64,000 nt of DNA, from NCBI RefSeq assembly GCF_030506365.1, contig NZ_CP073092.1, positions 806,001 to 870,000 on the forward strand, given 5' to 3'. Every line of letters starts with the position of its first letter. The first letter of the stretch is position 1. This DNA is from Corynebacterium tuberculostearicum. Lineage in GTDB: Bacteria; Actinomycetota; Actinomycetes; Mycobacteriales; Mycobacteriaceae. Below are positions 8,613 through 16,830 of this stretch, in pieces. The notes below the pieces were generated by a model. The model was given only the letters and a program-made list of their open reading frames with translations, had not been told where the DNA came from and did no database searches. The position numbers were made by a program, and so were the translations under genes.

Positions 8613-8645
8613 TTGTTGAACAAAAGGCATAGCAACCTTTAAGAT
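8613..8645 (+). promoter_or_regulatory. Promoter of the transporter/ycsI operon with GntR-type operator
   Basis: TTGTTGAACAA at 8613-8623 is a palindrome about a central G (TTGTT-G-AACAA). Its TTGAAC (8616-8621) can serve as the -35 box, followed after 18 bp by TAAGAT (8640-8645) as -10. The same 11-mer occurs at the pxpA promoter (15510-15520). The neighbouring GntR/FCD regulator is the likely reader (inference). Confidence 0.6.
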
Positions 8646-8694
8646 GATGCGCATCACAAATTAATGCGACCTGCATCACGAAAGGTGAAATCTA

Positions 8695-9930
8695 GTGAGT
8701 GCTGAGACATCACACGCCACTCCGGCGCAGGCGGGGGACAAGACCCCGCCTAAGGGCCTCGGCGCCATGGCCGGTGCCATGTTCCTTATGGCCACCTCCG
8801 CCATCGGTCCGGGATTTTTGACCCAGACCTCGGTCTTTACCGTGCAGATGGGTGCGTCCTTCGCGTTTGCGATTATGCTGTCCATCCTCGTTGATATCGC
8901 CATCCAGCTCAATGTGTGGCGAGTTCTCTGCGTGACCGGCATGCGCGCCAATACCTTGGGCAATACCGTGCTCCCCGGCCTGGGCTGGGTGCTTGCCGTA
9001 TTCGTGTTTATCGGCGGCGCGGTCTTTAATATCGGCAATATTGCCGGTTCTGGCCTGGGCATTAACGCGATGCTGGGCATCGATTCGCGCATCGGTGGCG
9101 TCATCGCCGCGGCCATCGCGATCTTCATCTTCCTCTCCAAAAAGGCGGGCATGGCCCTTGACCGTCTCGTCGCGGTCCTGGGTGCGGTCATGATCTTGCT
9201 TATGCTCTACGTTGCGGTGGTCAGCCAGCCACCGGTGGGGGAGGCGCTCAAGAATACCGTTGCTCCGGGCGAGATCGACTTCTTCGTCATCACCACCATC
9301 ATCGGCGGCACCGTGGGTGGTTATATCACCTTTGCCGGCGCGCACCGCCTCATCGATTCCGGCCACACCGGCGTGGAAAACGTCAAGAACATTACCTATA
9401 CCTCGGTAAGTGGCATAGTGGTCACTGGCATCATGCGCATGCTCCTCTTCTTGGCGGTCCTCGGTGTGGTGGCCACCGGCGTGGCGCTTTCGGACGACAA
9501 CACCGCGGCCGATGCCTTCTACAACGCTGCAGGCGAGTTTGGCCTGCGTGCCTTCGGCGTGGTCCTCTTCGCGGCCGGTTTGTCCTCGGTTATCGGTGCC
9601 GCCTATACCTCGGTATCCTTCGTGACCTCCCAGGACACCTCGACGCGCACCCGCAATATCCTCACCATCATCTTTATTGCGGTGTGCACGGTAGTCTTCG
9701 TGGCCATCAACTCCGCGCCACAGAAGTTGCTCATCTTCGCCGGCGCCATCAATGGCCTGATCCTGCCCATCGGTTTCGCCCTCGTGATGTGGGTAGCCTG
9801 GCGCCGCCGCGACCTCCTGCAGGGATACAAATATCCCAAGTGGTTGCTGATTATCGGCACCCTGGCGTGGGTGCTCACCATCTTCATCGGCTTCAAGGCT
9901 TTCTCCGGCATTACCGAGCTGTGGGCATAA
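8695..9930 (+). CDS. NRAMP-family transporter of the YcsG type
   Basis: 411 residues, about 11 hydrophobic segments. The first helices contain FLMATSAIGPGFLTQTSVFT, the NRAMP (SLC11) start region, but the classical metal-binding DPGN is replaced by GPGF, as in the YcsG branch that accompanies 5-oxoprolinase genes in Bacillus. Likely imports an organic substrate such as pyroglutamate rather than Mn2+ (inference from missing motif and context). GTG 8695 has AAAGG 10 bp upstream. Stop and next start overlap (TAATG), so it is translationally coupled to ycsI. Confidence 0.85.
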   Translation: MSAETSHATPAQAGDKTPPKGLGAMAGAMFLMATSAIGPGFLTQTSVFTVQMGASFAFAIMLSILVDIAIQLNVWRVLCVTGMRANTLGNTVLPGLGWVLAVFVFIGGAVFNIGNIAGSGLGINAMLGIDSRIGGVIAAAIAIFIFLSKKAGMALDRLVAVLGAVMILLMLYVAVVSQPPVGEALKNTVAPGEIDFFVITTIIGGTVGGYITFAGAHRLIDSGHTGVENVKNITYTSVSGIVVTGIMRMLLFLAVLGVVATGVALSDDNTAADAFYNAAGEFGLRAFGVVLFAAGLSSVIGAAYTSVSFVTSQDTSTRTRNILTIIFIAVCTVVFVAINSAPQKLLIFAGAINGLILPIGFALVMWVAWRRRDLLQGYKYPKWLLIIGTLAWVLTIFIGFKAFSGITELWA

Positions 9931-10700
9931 TGCAGACTCCGGAGCAGGTGCGCGAGTATGCGCGCAGCCATGACATGGCCACCACCGCCGGGCATGCCCG
10001 CGGTTTCATGCAGGCTAACCTGCTGGCCGTGCCGCAGGAATACGCGTTTGATTTCTTGCTCTTTGCCCAGCGAAATCCCAAGCCGTGCCCGATTGTGGGC
10101 GTGCTGGAAGCTGGTCAGTACACCTCCGAGCTGCTGCCGGGTGGGGACATCCGCACCGATATTCCGGCCTACCGCGTCTTTGAAAACGGTGAGCATACAG
10201 CCACGCTTGCCGACGCCACCTCGTACTACACCCCAGACATGGTCAGCTTCCTTATCGGTTGCTCCTTTACCTTTGAGACTGCGCTGCAGGATAACGGCAT
10301 TGAGGTCGCCCACATTGCCCAGCAGTGCAATGTGCCGATGTTTAAAACCACGATTCCCACCACCCCGGCCGGTATCTTTTCCGGCCCCATGGTGGTCTCC
10401 ATGCGCCCGATTCCGGCCGCGCAGGTCTCCGATGCCGTGCGGATTACCTCCCGCTACCCATCGGTCCACGGCGCCCCGGTCCACGTGGGTGACCCAGCGG
10501 CCATTGGTATTGAGGATCTGTCCCGCCCCGACTTTGGCGATCCGGGCGAAGTGCCAGAAGGCTGCCTGCCGGTCTTTTGGGCCTGTGGTGTGACCCCGCA
10601 GGCCATCGTGATGGAATCTAAGCCGCGCCTAGCTATTACGCATGCGCCGGGCCAGATGCTCGTGACCAACGCTCGGGATCAAGACTTCCTTATTCCCTAA
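9930..10700 (+). CDS. ycsI: Putative hydro-lyase, YcsI/DUF1445 family
   Basis: 256 residues. Matches the DUF1445 family (YcsI, D-glutamate cyclase-like): N-terminal HDMATTAGHARGFMQANLLA, PKPCPIVGVLE, DIRTDIPAYRVFENG and the C-terminal PVFWACGVTPQ and ITHAPGQMLVTN motifs. Homologues sit in 5-oxoproline or allophanate-type clusters and are thought to act on pyroglutamate/glutamate-like compounds; eukaryotic relatives convert D-glutamate to 5-oxo-D-proline. ATG 9930 overlaps the preceding stop. Ends convergently, overlapping the GntR gene stop by 4 bp. Carries one exact copy of the 13-mer GCTTGCCGACGCC (10205). Confidence 0.88.
   Translation: MQTPEQVREYARSHDMATTAGHARGFMQANLLAVPQEYAFDFLLFAQRNPKPCPIVGVLEAGQYTSELLPGGDIRTDIPAYRVFENGEHTATLADATSYYTPDMVSFLIGCSFTFETALQDNGIEVAHIAQQCNVPMFKTTIPTTPAGIFSGPMVVSMRPIPAAQVSDAVRITSRYPSVHGAPVHVGDPAAIGIEDLSRPDFGDPGEVPEGCLPVFWACGVTPQAIVMESKPRLAITHAPGQMLVTNARDQDFLIP
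10205..10217 (+). repeat. Recurrent 13-mer GCTTGCCGACGCC (one of seven exact copies)
   Basis: Exact copies at 10205, 28165, 40242 and 61803 on the plus strand, and on the minus strand at 21197-21209, 34372-34384 and 58226-58238. One-mismatch copies near 3945, 4722, 20998, 50530 and 50783. The copy at 40242 is intergenic; the coding copies mostly spell Leu-Ala-Asp-Ala. Function unknown. Confidence 0.7.
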
Positions 10701-11323
10701 TCGTCCAGTACGGCGAGGATTTTCTCGCAGGTATTCATGAGGCTGTCATGCGCAAGCGTGGCGGCCTCGCGGCGTTTTCCATCCGCGATGAGCGTGGCCA
10801 AGGTGATATTTCCTTGAATGTGGTCCGCGTGCAGCTGCGGATAGCGCGGGATTGCCAGCAGGAAGGTGAGCCGCATGCGGGCGAGCAGGTTGTCCATCTG
10901 CTCGTTCAGCGTAGGCGAGCCCAGCGCGGCCACCAGCGTGCGGTGGAAGCGTTGGTTGATGGCGGAGACTTCTTGGTGCTCGCCGCGTGCCGTGTAGTCG
11001 AAGGCGGAGGAAGTGAGGGTGACGAGCGAGGGGGCGTCGGCAAAAGCGCCCCACCGCACCGCCGCCGGTTCGATGGCCGCGCGGGCGGCAAAGAGGTCGC
11101 GGATATAGTCTGCATCCGGCGTGGCGAGGAAAACGCCGCGGTTGGGGATGCGCTCGACAATGCGCTCCGCGGCAAGCCTAGTGAAAGACTCGCGGAGGGT
11201 ATTGCGCGAGCAGTGAAAGCGCTCGGCCGCCTTGACCTCGCTGAGCTGCTCGCCCGGCTGGAACTCGCCGGCGGAGATGGCCTCGCGCAACTCGGAAGCG
11301 ACAGACTGGGAAAGCATGACCAC
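10697..11323 (-). CDS. GntR-family (FCD/FadR-like) regulator of the 5-oxoproline genes
   Basis: 208 residues. Winged helix-turn-helix at about residues 5-68 (LREAISAGEFQPGEQLSEVK, AERFHCSRNTLRESFTRL) followed by a helical FCD effector domain with the conserved INQRFHRTLVAA and DHIQGNITLATLI histidine motifs. Acts as a ligand-responsive repressor or activator. Candidate starts are GTG 11323 and ATG 11317; a -10-like TACAGT (11333-11328, minus strand) would give an almost leaderless mRNA, favouring GTG 11323. Sits between the two pxp operons; the shared TTGTTGAACAA motif is its likely site. Confidence 0.88.
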   Translation of the reverse strand: MVMLSQSVASELREAISAGEFQPGEQLSEVKAAERFHCSRNTLRESFTRLAAERIVERIPNRGVFLATPDADYIRDLFAARAAIEPAAVRWGAFADAPSLVTLTSSAFDYTARGEHQEVSAINQRFHRTLVAALGSPTLNEQMDNLLARMRLTFLLAIPRYPQLHADHIQGNITLATLIADGKRREAATLAHDSLMNTCEKILAVLDD

Positions 11324-11338
11324 AACTGTACTAAAAAG

Positions 11339-11370
11339 TTATGCACCTCACATTGAAATGAGGTGCATAA
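11339..11370 (-). terminator. Inverted repeat after the carboxylase gene, terminator and/or operator
   Basis: Perfect 12-bp arms TTATGCACCTCA / TGAGGTGCATAA with an 8-bp loop. On the minus strand it is followed by CTTTTTAG, fitting an intrinsic terminator for the pxpA-pxpBC-carboxylase operon. It also overlaps the -35/spacer region of the GntR gene's probable promoter, so an operator role is equally possible. Confidence 0.65.
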
Positions 11371-11384
11371 GGGTGGCGTGAGCG

Positions 11385-13166
11385 CTAATCGATGGTCGCG
11401 ATGACCTTGGAGGAATCCAGACGGTCACCTTCTGCGGCCAGGAGCTTGATGGTACCGCCGCGCGGAGCCTTGATGGCCGATTCCATCTTCATGGCCTCGA
11501 CGGTGGCGATGGCATCGCCCTCGGCCACGGTATCGCCGTCCGCAACGTTCCAGGCCACGAGGTTGGCCTCGAACGGGGAGGTAACCGCATTGTCATCGGT
11601 GGACTGCGCGCCGGCCGAAGACGGCGCGGTGGAGGCAGAACCACCGGCCGAGGCGGCGCCCGGCGCGGCGAGGAAGTCCACGGGCACGCCGACGTTGACC
11701 AACTTGCCGTCGATTTCTACGGCCACAGTGCGGCGCTGGGTGTAGATGGCCTCGACCTTTTCCACCTGGTTGGCGGCAGACGGGCGGTAGTTGTGATCCA
11801 CCCAGTCCGTAAATACGCCAATTTCGGAGGCGCCGGCGGCAGCGGCATCGTCTGCTGGGGCGGCGGTGCCGATGAGTGCAGGCTCATCCATCATGTCGCG
11901 GTGGAACGGCAGCACGGTGCGCACGCCGGTGACGGTGAACTCGCGCAGGGCAAAGCGGGCGCGGGCTAGCGCGATCTCACGGGTCGGGCCCCACACCACG
12001 AGCTTGGCAATCAGGGAGTCATAGTACGGCGGGATGATAGAGCCAGAGCGCACCGCGGAATCCACGCGGATGCCCGGGCCGGTGGGCGGCTCGAAGGAGA
12101 CGATGGTGCCGGGGCACGGGGCGAAGCCATTGAGGATGTCCTCGGCATTGATGCGGAACTCAAAAGCGTGACCCTGGGACTGCGGATCCTCATCAAAGGA
12201 CAGCGGTTCGCCGGCCGCGATGCGGAATTGCTCGGCGATGATATCGGTGCCGGTGACTACCTCGGTAACTGGGTGCTCGACCTGGACGCGGGTATTGACC
12301 TCGAGGAAGGAAATGGTGCCGTCCTCGGAAACGATGTATTCCACGGTGCCGGCGCCGGTGTAGCCCACCTTGGAACAAATGGAGCGCGCGCCTTCGATGA
12401 TGCCGTTGCGTTGGGCGTCGGAAAGCGCGGGCGCCGGAGCCTCCTCAATGAGCTTTTGGAAGCGGCGCTGGGTGGAGCAATCGCGGGTGCCGAGAACGCG
12501 CACATTGCCGTGCGTATCGGCCAGCACCTGGGCCTCGACGTGGCGCGGGTGGGTGAGGAATTTCTCCACGTAGCACTCCGCGCGGCCGAACGCCTCCATG
12601 GCCTCGCGGCCGGCGGAGTTGAACGCGCCCTCAATCTCTTCCATATTGTCCACGACCTTCAAGCCGCGTCCGCCGCCGCCATAAGCGGCCTTGATAGCGA
12701 TGGGCAGGCCGTGCTCTTCGGCAAAGGCGCGGGCCTCCTGCCAGTCATCGATGGGATCGGAGGTACCCGGTGCCAGCGGCGCGCCGACCTCCTCGGCCAC
12801 GCGGCGCGCAGCGATCTTGTCACCGAGCAACTCGATGGACTCCGGGGAAGGGCCAATCCAGATCATGCCGGCCTCGGTAACTGTGCGGGCAAAGTCGGCG
12901 TTCTCGGACAAGAAGCCGTAGCCCGGGTGGATGGCATCGGCGCCGGCGCGCACCGCGATATCGAGCAGCGCGGGCACGTTCATGTAGGTATCGGCCGCGG
13001 TATTGCCCGGCAGCGCATAAGCTTCATCCGCTACCTGGGTATGCAAGGCACCAGCATCCGCTTCGGAATAAATGGCGATGGACTTTATACCCAGGTCGCG
13101 GGCGACGCGGGCGATACGCACGGCAATCTCGCCGCGGTTAGCAATGAGGACGGTTTTAATCTGCAT
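11385..13166 (-). CDS. Biotin carboxylase with fused biotin carboxyl carrier domain
   Basis: 593 residues. N-terminal biotin carboxylase (KTVLIANRGEIAVRIARVAR), ATP-grasp loop with AYGGGGRGLKVV, then FLEVNTRVQVEHPVTE, and a C-terminal biotinyl domain with the biotinylation motif EAMKMES, Lys560. It transfers CO2 to biotin and presents carboxybiotin to a carboxyltransferase. Size matches AccBC proteins, but its location directly after pxpBC, overlapping by 11 bp, links it to the KipI/KipA-type partner rather than to fatty acid synthesis (inference). ATG 13166 starts the classic QIKTVLIANRGEI stretch. Confidence 0.92.
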   Translation of the reverse strand: MQIKTVLIANRGEIAVRIARVARDLGIKSIAIYSEADAGALHTQVADEAYALPGNTAADTYMNVPALLDIAVRAGADAIHPGYGFLSENADFARTVTEAGMIWIGPSPESIELLGDKIAARRVAEEVGAPLAPGTSDPIDDWQEARAFAEEHGLPIAIKAAYGGGGRGLKVVDNMEEIEGAFNSAGREAMEAFGRAECYVEKFLTHPRHVEAQVLADTHGNVRVLGTRDCSTQRRFQKLIEEAPAPALSDAQRNGIIEGARSICSKVGYTGAGTVEYIVSEDGTISFLEVNTRVQVEHPVTEVVTGTDIIAEQFRIAAGEPLSFDEDPQSQGHAFEFRINAEDILNGFAPCPGTIVSFEPPTGPGIRVDSAVRSGSIIPPYYDSLIAKLVVWGPTREIALARARFALREFTVTGVRTVLPFHRDMMDEPALIGTAAPADDAAAAGASEIGVFTDWVDHNYRPSAANQVEKVEAIYTQRRTVAVEIDGKLVNVGVPVDFLAAPGAASAGGSASTAPSSAGAQSTDDNAVTSPFEANLVAWNVADGDTVAEGDAIATVEAMKMESAIKAPRGGTIKLLAAEGDRLDSSKVIATID

Positions 13167-14730
13167 TCTGTTCTCCAGTGTTCAAGGCTTGGGGTGCTAC
13201 GAGTTCAAAGTTCACGCGCGCGCCGGGTGGCAGCTGCGCGGCAATATCAATGTCTTCTTCCAAGACGGTGGCGATGACCGGGTAACCGCCGGTCACAGCA
13301 TGATCGCGCAGGAAGACTACGGGCTTGCCATTAGGTGGGATTTGGATCGAGCCGGCGACCATGCCCTCGGAGGGAAGCTCGCCGTCCTTGACGCGTTCAA
13401 TCGGTTCTTCGCCATCGAGACGCAGACCCACGCGGTTGGAATCCGAGGTGACGGTCCACTCGGTATCCAGGAAGGCGGAAACATTATCACCAAACCAGTC
13501 ATCGCGCGGTCCGAGTACGCAGCGCAGGGTGGCGCGGGTTTTGCCGTCGGAGCTTTCACGCACGCGCAGTGGGTTAACCAGCTGGGCGTCGGTCATGCCG
13601 GTAGAGCGCGGCAGCACGCCGATGACATCGCCGGTGGTGACCGGGTCCGGGCCCAGGCCAGAAAGGACGTCGGTGGCCGCCGAGCCGAGCTCGGATTCGG
13701 CGATGATGCCGCCGCGGATGGCCACGTAATTGCGCATGCCTACCGTTGCAGGGTCCACCGTGACGGTTTGCCCGGCCGTGACCAGCACGGGGCGAGCAAG
13801 GTGAACCGGCATCTCGCCGAGGCGCACACGCGCGGTCGCGCCGGTGACGCAAATGACGGTATCGGTGAGCGCGTGGAGCTTAATGCCGCCGATATTCTCC
13901 AGCACTGTTGCCCCGCGCGGGTTGCCCACGGCCACGTTGGCGGTCGCGGCGGCGGCGCGGTCGGCAGCACCGGAGGGGGTCACGCCGAGATCGCCCACAC
14001 CTGGGCGGCCCAAGTCCTGGTAGAGGGTGAGCAGGCCGGCATCGATAACCTCCATGCGCGGCAAGCGGGCAGGGGCGCGCTTCGAGCGGGCAGAGTGATC
14101 AACAAGCTCCGGCAGCTTATCCACGCTGCGATAGCGCACGCGGTCGCCCGGCTGTACCAGCGCCGGCGGGTTGGCATTGGAATCCCACATCGGCGTATTG
14201 GTGGTACCCAAAAGCTGCCAGCCGCCCGGGGAAACGCGCGGGTACACCGCGGAAAATTCGCCCGCAATGCCTACGGCACCGGCCGGCACCGCGGTACGGG
14301 GACTGGAGCGGCGGGGCACAGCACGCGCCTGGGAGGGATCCGACGGCGCACAGTAGGTAAAGCCCGGGGCAAAGCCACCGAATGCCGCGGTCCACTCGGT
14401 AGAGGTATGCCAGTCAATGAGCGCCTCGCGCGAAAGCCCCAGCAGGTCTGCGGCCTCGTCCACATCCTCGCCGTCATAGAGCACATCGATTTCTACCGTT
14501 CGGGCCTCCGCGGCCGTCGCGGCGGCAGGGGAGAAGTCCTGCAGGAATTCGGCCGCATCGCGCGCCGAATCCGGCGCTTCAAACGTCAGCAGCAGGGTGG
14601 TGGCGGCCGCGATGCAGTCCACCTGATTCTTCAACGGCTTGGCAGAAAGCGCCGCGTGCCAATCCATGACCTGGTTCAATCCATCCAGGTCAATGAGCAA
14701 CGCGCGCGTGCCCACAAAATTAATGTGCAT
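13156..14730 (-). CDS. pxpBC: 5-oxoprolinase subunits B and C fused (PxpBC, KipI-KipA)
   Basis: 524 residues, longer than either KipI or KipA alone. Residues about 1-200 are the KipI/PxpB part, with the family motif FGGFAPGFTYC and the RRSSPRTAVPAGAVGIAG loop; residues about 225-510 are the KipA/PxpC part (LLTLYQDLGRPGVGDLGVTP, SGAADRAAAATANVAVGN, IQIPPNGKPVVFLRD, TGGYPVIATV). PxpABC hydrolyses 5-oxoproline to glutamate with ATP. ATG 14730 overlaps the pxpA stop (TAATG) and is chosen over the longer frame. The stop overlaps the carboxylase start by 11 bp. Confidence 0.92.
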   Translation of the reverse strand: MHINFVGTRALLIDLDGLNQVMDWHAALSAKPLKNQVDCIAAATTLLLTFEAPDSARDAAEFLQDFSPAAATAAEARTVEIDVLYDGEDVDEAADLLGLSREALIDWHTSTEWTAAFGGFAPGFTYCAPSDPSQARAVPRRSSPRTAVPAGAVGIAGEFSAVYPRVSPGGWQLLGTTNTPMWDSNANPPALVQPGDRVRYRSVDKLPELVDHSARSKRAPARLPRMEVIDAGLLTLYQDLGRPGVGDLGVTPSGAADRAAAATANVAVGNPRGATVLENIGGIKLHALTDTVICVTGATARVRLGEMPVHLARPVLVTAGQTVTVDPATVGMRNYVAIRGGIIAESELGSAATDVLSGLGPDPVTTGDVIGVLPRSTGMTDAQLVNPLRVRESSDGKTRATLRCVLGPRDDWFGDNVSAFLDTEWTVTSDSNRVGLRLDGEEPIERVKDGELPSEGMVAGSIQIPPNGKPVVFLRDHAVTGGYPVIATVLEEDIDIAAQLPPGARVNFELVAPQALNTGEQNAD

Positions 14731-15491
14731 TAGATAAAGCTCCGAATCTCGATGCCTTCTTCCCGCAGGCGCTCCACCACGCCGCGCAGCAGCTTCACCG
14801 CGCCGGGCGAATCGCCGTGGGTGCATACGGATTGCGCATCCACCTCGAGCTTCGTGCCATCCACGGCCGTAATCGAGCCGGTCTGCGCCACCTCAAGTAC
14901 TCGCTGCACCACCTCATCGGCGCTGCCCAGCACCGCATTGGCCTCCTTGCGCGAGACCAGCGTGCCATCGGGGCTGTAGTTGCGGTCCGCAAAGGCCTCA
15001 CGGATGACGGTAAGCCCGCTGCGCTTGGCGACGTCCACCGCTACACCCCCTGGCAGCAACATCACCGGCAAGTCCCCAAAGGCCTTAATGCCCTTGATGA
15101 CGGCTTCTGCCTGCGCCTCATCTTTGACGATTGCGTTATACATCGCACCGTGCGGCTTCACATAGGAAACCGTGGTGCCATTGGCACGGGCCAAAGCGTC
15201 GAGCGCGCCAATTTGGTAGGTCACCTCGTCTGCAAGCTCGTCCGGGTTGTAATCGATAAAACGGCGGCCGAAACCTGCGGCGTCGTTATAACCTACGTGC
15301 GCGCCTACGGTCACGCCTGCTTCTGCTGCCGCCTTGAGCGTGCCGGCAATCGAGTGTGGGTCGCCCGCATGGAAGCCGGTAGCCACGTTTGCGGAGGACA
15401 CCATTTCCAGCATCGCCGCGTCATCTGCGACCGGATTGCCCGCAGTGGTTTCTCCCAAATCCGCATTGAGATCGATATGGAGCGAGGCCAT
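14730..15491 (-). CDS. pxpA: 5-oxoprolinase subunit A (LamB/YcsF family)
   Basis: 253 residues, the standard length. Family motifs: HIDLNADLGE at residues 5-14, MLEMVSSANVATGFHAGDP, GVTVGAHVGYND, SYVKPHGAMYNA and LPGGVAVD. PxpA works with PxpB and PxpC in ATP-dependent cleavage of pyroglutamate. AAGGA ribosome site lies about 10 bp upstream of ATG 15491. First gene of the minus-strand operon; its promoter region holds ATTGTTGAACAAT (15509-15521). Confidence 0.94.
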   Translation of the reverse strand: MASLHIDLNADLGETTAGNPVADDAAMLEMVSSANVATGFHAGDPHSIAGTLKAAAEAGVTVGAHVGYNDAAGFGRRFIDYNPDELADEVTYQIGALDALARANGTTVSYVKPHGAMYNAIVKDEAQAEAVIKGIKAFGDLPVMLLPGGVAVDVAKRSGLTVIREAFADRNYSPDGTLVSRKEANAVLGSADEVVQRVLEVAQTGSITAVDGTKLEVDAQSVCTHGDSPGAVKLLRGVVERLREEGIEIRSFI

Positions 15492-15508
15492 TCAACACCG
15501 TCCTTAAG

Positions 15509-15521
15509 ATTGTTGAACAAT
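15509..15521. promoter_or_regulatory. GntR-type operator at the pxpA promoter
   Basis: ATTGTTGAACAAT, a perfect 6-1-6 palindrome 18 bp upstream of the pxpA start, containing the same TTGTTGAACAA found at 8613-8623. A -10-like TACACT (15537-15532, minus) lies just upstream, so a bound regulator would sit near the transcription start. Confidence 0.62.
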
Positions 15522-15610
15522 TCGAATGCCCTTTAGTGTAACCCTCGCCACTGTCATTTGTGAAGGCGGTTACGTTTCATTTACCCGCGTGTGCACCCCC
15601 ACCCAGGCAC

Positions 15611-15655
15611 GAGAAAGCCGCCCCGCCCCGGGTGTGAGGTCCGGGAGGAGGCGGC
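15611..15655 (-). terminator. Probable intrinsic terminator after the CAP-domain gene
   Basis: GC-rich stem (GCCGCC with CCGGG, pairing to CCCGG and GGCGGC) followed on the minus strand by TTTCTC. Lies 49 bp past the stop of the CAP gene. Confidence 0.6.
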
Positions 15656-15703
15656 ATGGCCTGCTAGAGCCCAAAGGTTCGAAGGTTCTAGCTTGTGAAA
15701 TCT

Positions 15704-16267
15704 TTAGCGGCCGTAGTTTTGGACAGCGTAGAGCTTGCCTTCAGAGTTAATGGCAACGCCGACTCCGATGGTCTTGGCGCGCGGGTCGAGCATGATCTTG
15801 CGGTGGCTCGGGGATTCGTACCAGAGCTTTACCAGCTGTGCATCGGAGTAGTCGCTCCATGCCTGCAGTACGTTCTCGCCGCCGGCCGGGATATTCGAAG
15901 GGTAGTAGTTCCAGTGCTGTGGGCGGTGGCTGAGCTTATTGGCGCGAACCAGCTGGTTTGCCCAATCCTGAGCCAGTCCATTGAGTGCGGCGTTGGCGCG
16001 AACCGGGCGCAGGCCGTGTGCCTGGCGGTAAGCGTTGGTGTGATTGATGATGTTCTGTACGCGGTTGGAGGCCGGAGCAACCGGCTTTGCAGCGGCAGCC
16101 GGAGCGGCAGGCGGGTTGGCGGATGGTACTGGAAGGTTCACGCGGCCGAATTTGCCGAAGGAGCTGGACGCCTCTGCAGGAGCTACGCCAACACCGAGGG
16201 CGACGGCTGCTGCCAGTGCCGGAGCGACGAACTTCTTAGCGGAGAAGTGAACTTTGGGGGTAAACAT
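15704..16267 (-). CDS. Secreted CAP-superfamily (SCP/PR1-like) protein
   Basis: 187 residues. Basic N-terminus and hydrophobic stretch (KKFVAPALAAAVALGVGVAP) with an Ala-X-Ala-type site near residue 34 indicate Sec export. A Pro/Ala-rich linker (about 47-65) precedes the CAP domain, with INHTNAYRQAHGLRPV, ALNGLAQDWANQLV, GGENVLQAW and ESPSHRKIMLDPRAKTIGVG; these hold the conserved His/Glu cleft residues. Corynebacteria carry several small CAP proteins; a catalytic role is not established. AGAAAGG stands 8 bp before ATG 16267. Transcribed alone from a long upstream region. Confidence 0.88.
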   Translation of the reverse strand: MFTPKVHFSAKKFVAPALAAAVALGVGVAPAEASSSFGKFGRVNLPVPSANPPAAPAAAAKPVAPASNRVQNIINHTNAYRQAHGLRPVRANAALNGLAQDWANQLVRANKLSHRPQHWNYYPSNIPAGGENVLQAWSDYSDAQLVKLWYESPSHRKIMLDPRAKTIGVGVAINSEGKLYAVQNYGR

Positions 16268-16780
16268 GGGCGGTACCTTTCTACTGGGACCTAGGAGGAA
16301 TCTATAAGGTGGGGATCTAGGAGTGTTAACGGCTAACCTCCGTTCCCTTTCGCTTAAAAGTTAACCAATTCTGCCCGGGTAAAAGCCAGCTGACCAGCAA
16401 ATATTAGGATTCTTGAAGTTGATGTCGCGTAAAGCTAATTACCTCTTAGGTACTTCTCGATTTGAGTTAGGGAACCCCTAAATTCCCTCAGTGATGGCGC
16501 TCGGCTCCCCACCCCCACGGGGGTAGATTTCAACAAATATCTCAGGTTCCTAGAGAAATGAGATTGTTTTAAGGTATATGGCCCTTGTTTTAAGGTTGTT
16601 GCTGGCAAAACCGGCGCGATTCTTGGCAAACCCTATAGGGAACCTTGTGATTCTCTGCCCGTCTAAGGAACGTAAGAGAGCGCCATGACGATGCCTGGTC
16701 TCGCTTGAGATCGCCTCACTACTGCTGTTCCTCCCGCGAAACCGCCCTTCCGCCGCATCCCTACGTTGTGTGGGCATAAG
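16268..16780. other. Long intergenic region upstream of the CAP gene, no gene recognised
   Basis: About 500 bp. Holds the CAP gene leader, a perfect short hairpin ACCCCC-AC-GGGGGT at 16511-16524, a direct repeat TTGTTTTAAGG near 16564 and 16584, and CCTATAGGG near 16631. Two short minus-strand frames here (16435-16629, 16550-16801) have no family features. I looked for a ydaO-type (c-di-AMP) leader and did not see its consensus. Confidence 0.5.
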
Positions 16781-16815
16781 AAAAGCGCCCAGCGGGGACA
16801 ATTGCTGAGCGCTTT
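16781..16815 (-). terminator. Intrinsic terminator of the fructose PTS gene
   Basis: Stem GCGCTCAGC / GCTGGGCGC on the minus strand, loop of about 10 bases, followed by TTTTCTT. Located 16-50 bp downstream of the PTS stop. Confidence 0.8.
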
Positions 16816-16830
16816 CAGTTACAAGACAAT

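Noticed and set aside
12168..14733. Long plus-strand frames opposite the carboxylase and PxpBC
   Set aside because: Shadows of genes with clear catalytic motifs; products show no domain.
15660..15690. tRNA T-loop-like GGTTCGAAGG near 15676
   Set aside because: No acceptor, D-arm or anticodon arm pairing could be built around it.
16511..16524. 6C RNA or riboswitch at the ACCCCC-AC-GGGGGT hairpin
   Set aside because: The 6C consensus needs two hairpins with C-rich loops; only one short palindrome is present.
16435..16801. Two short minus-strand frames upstream of the CAP gene
   Set aside because: No ribosome site, no family feature and codon pattern unlike real genes here.
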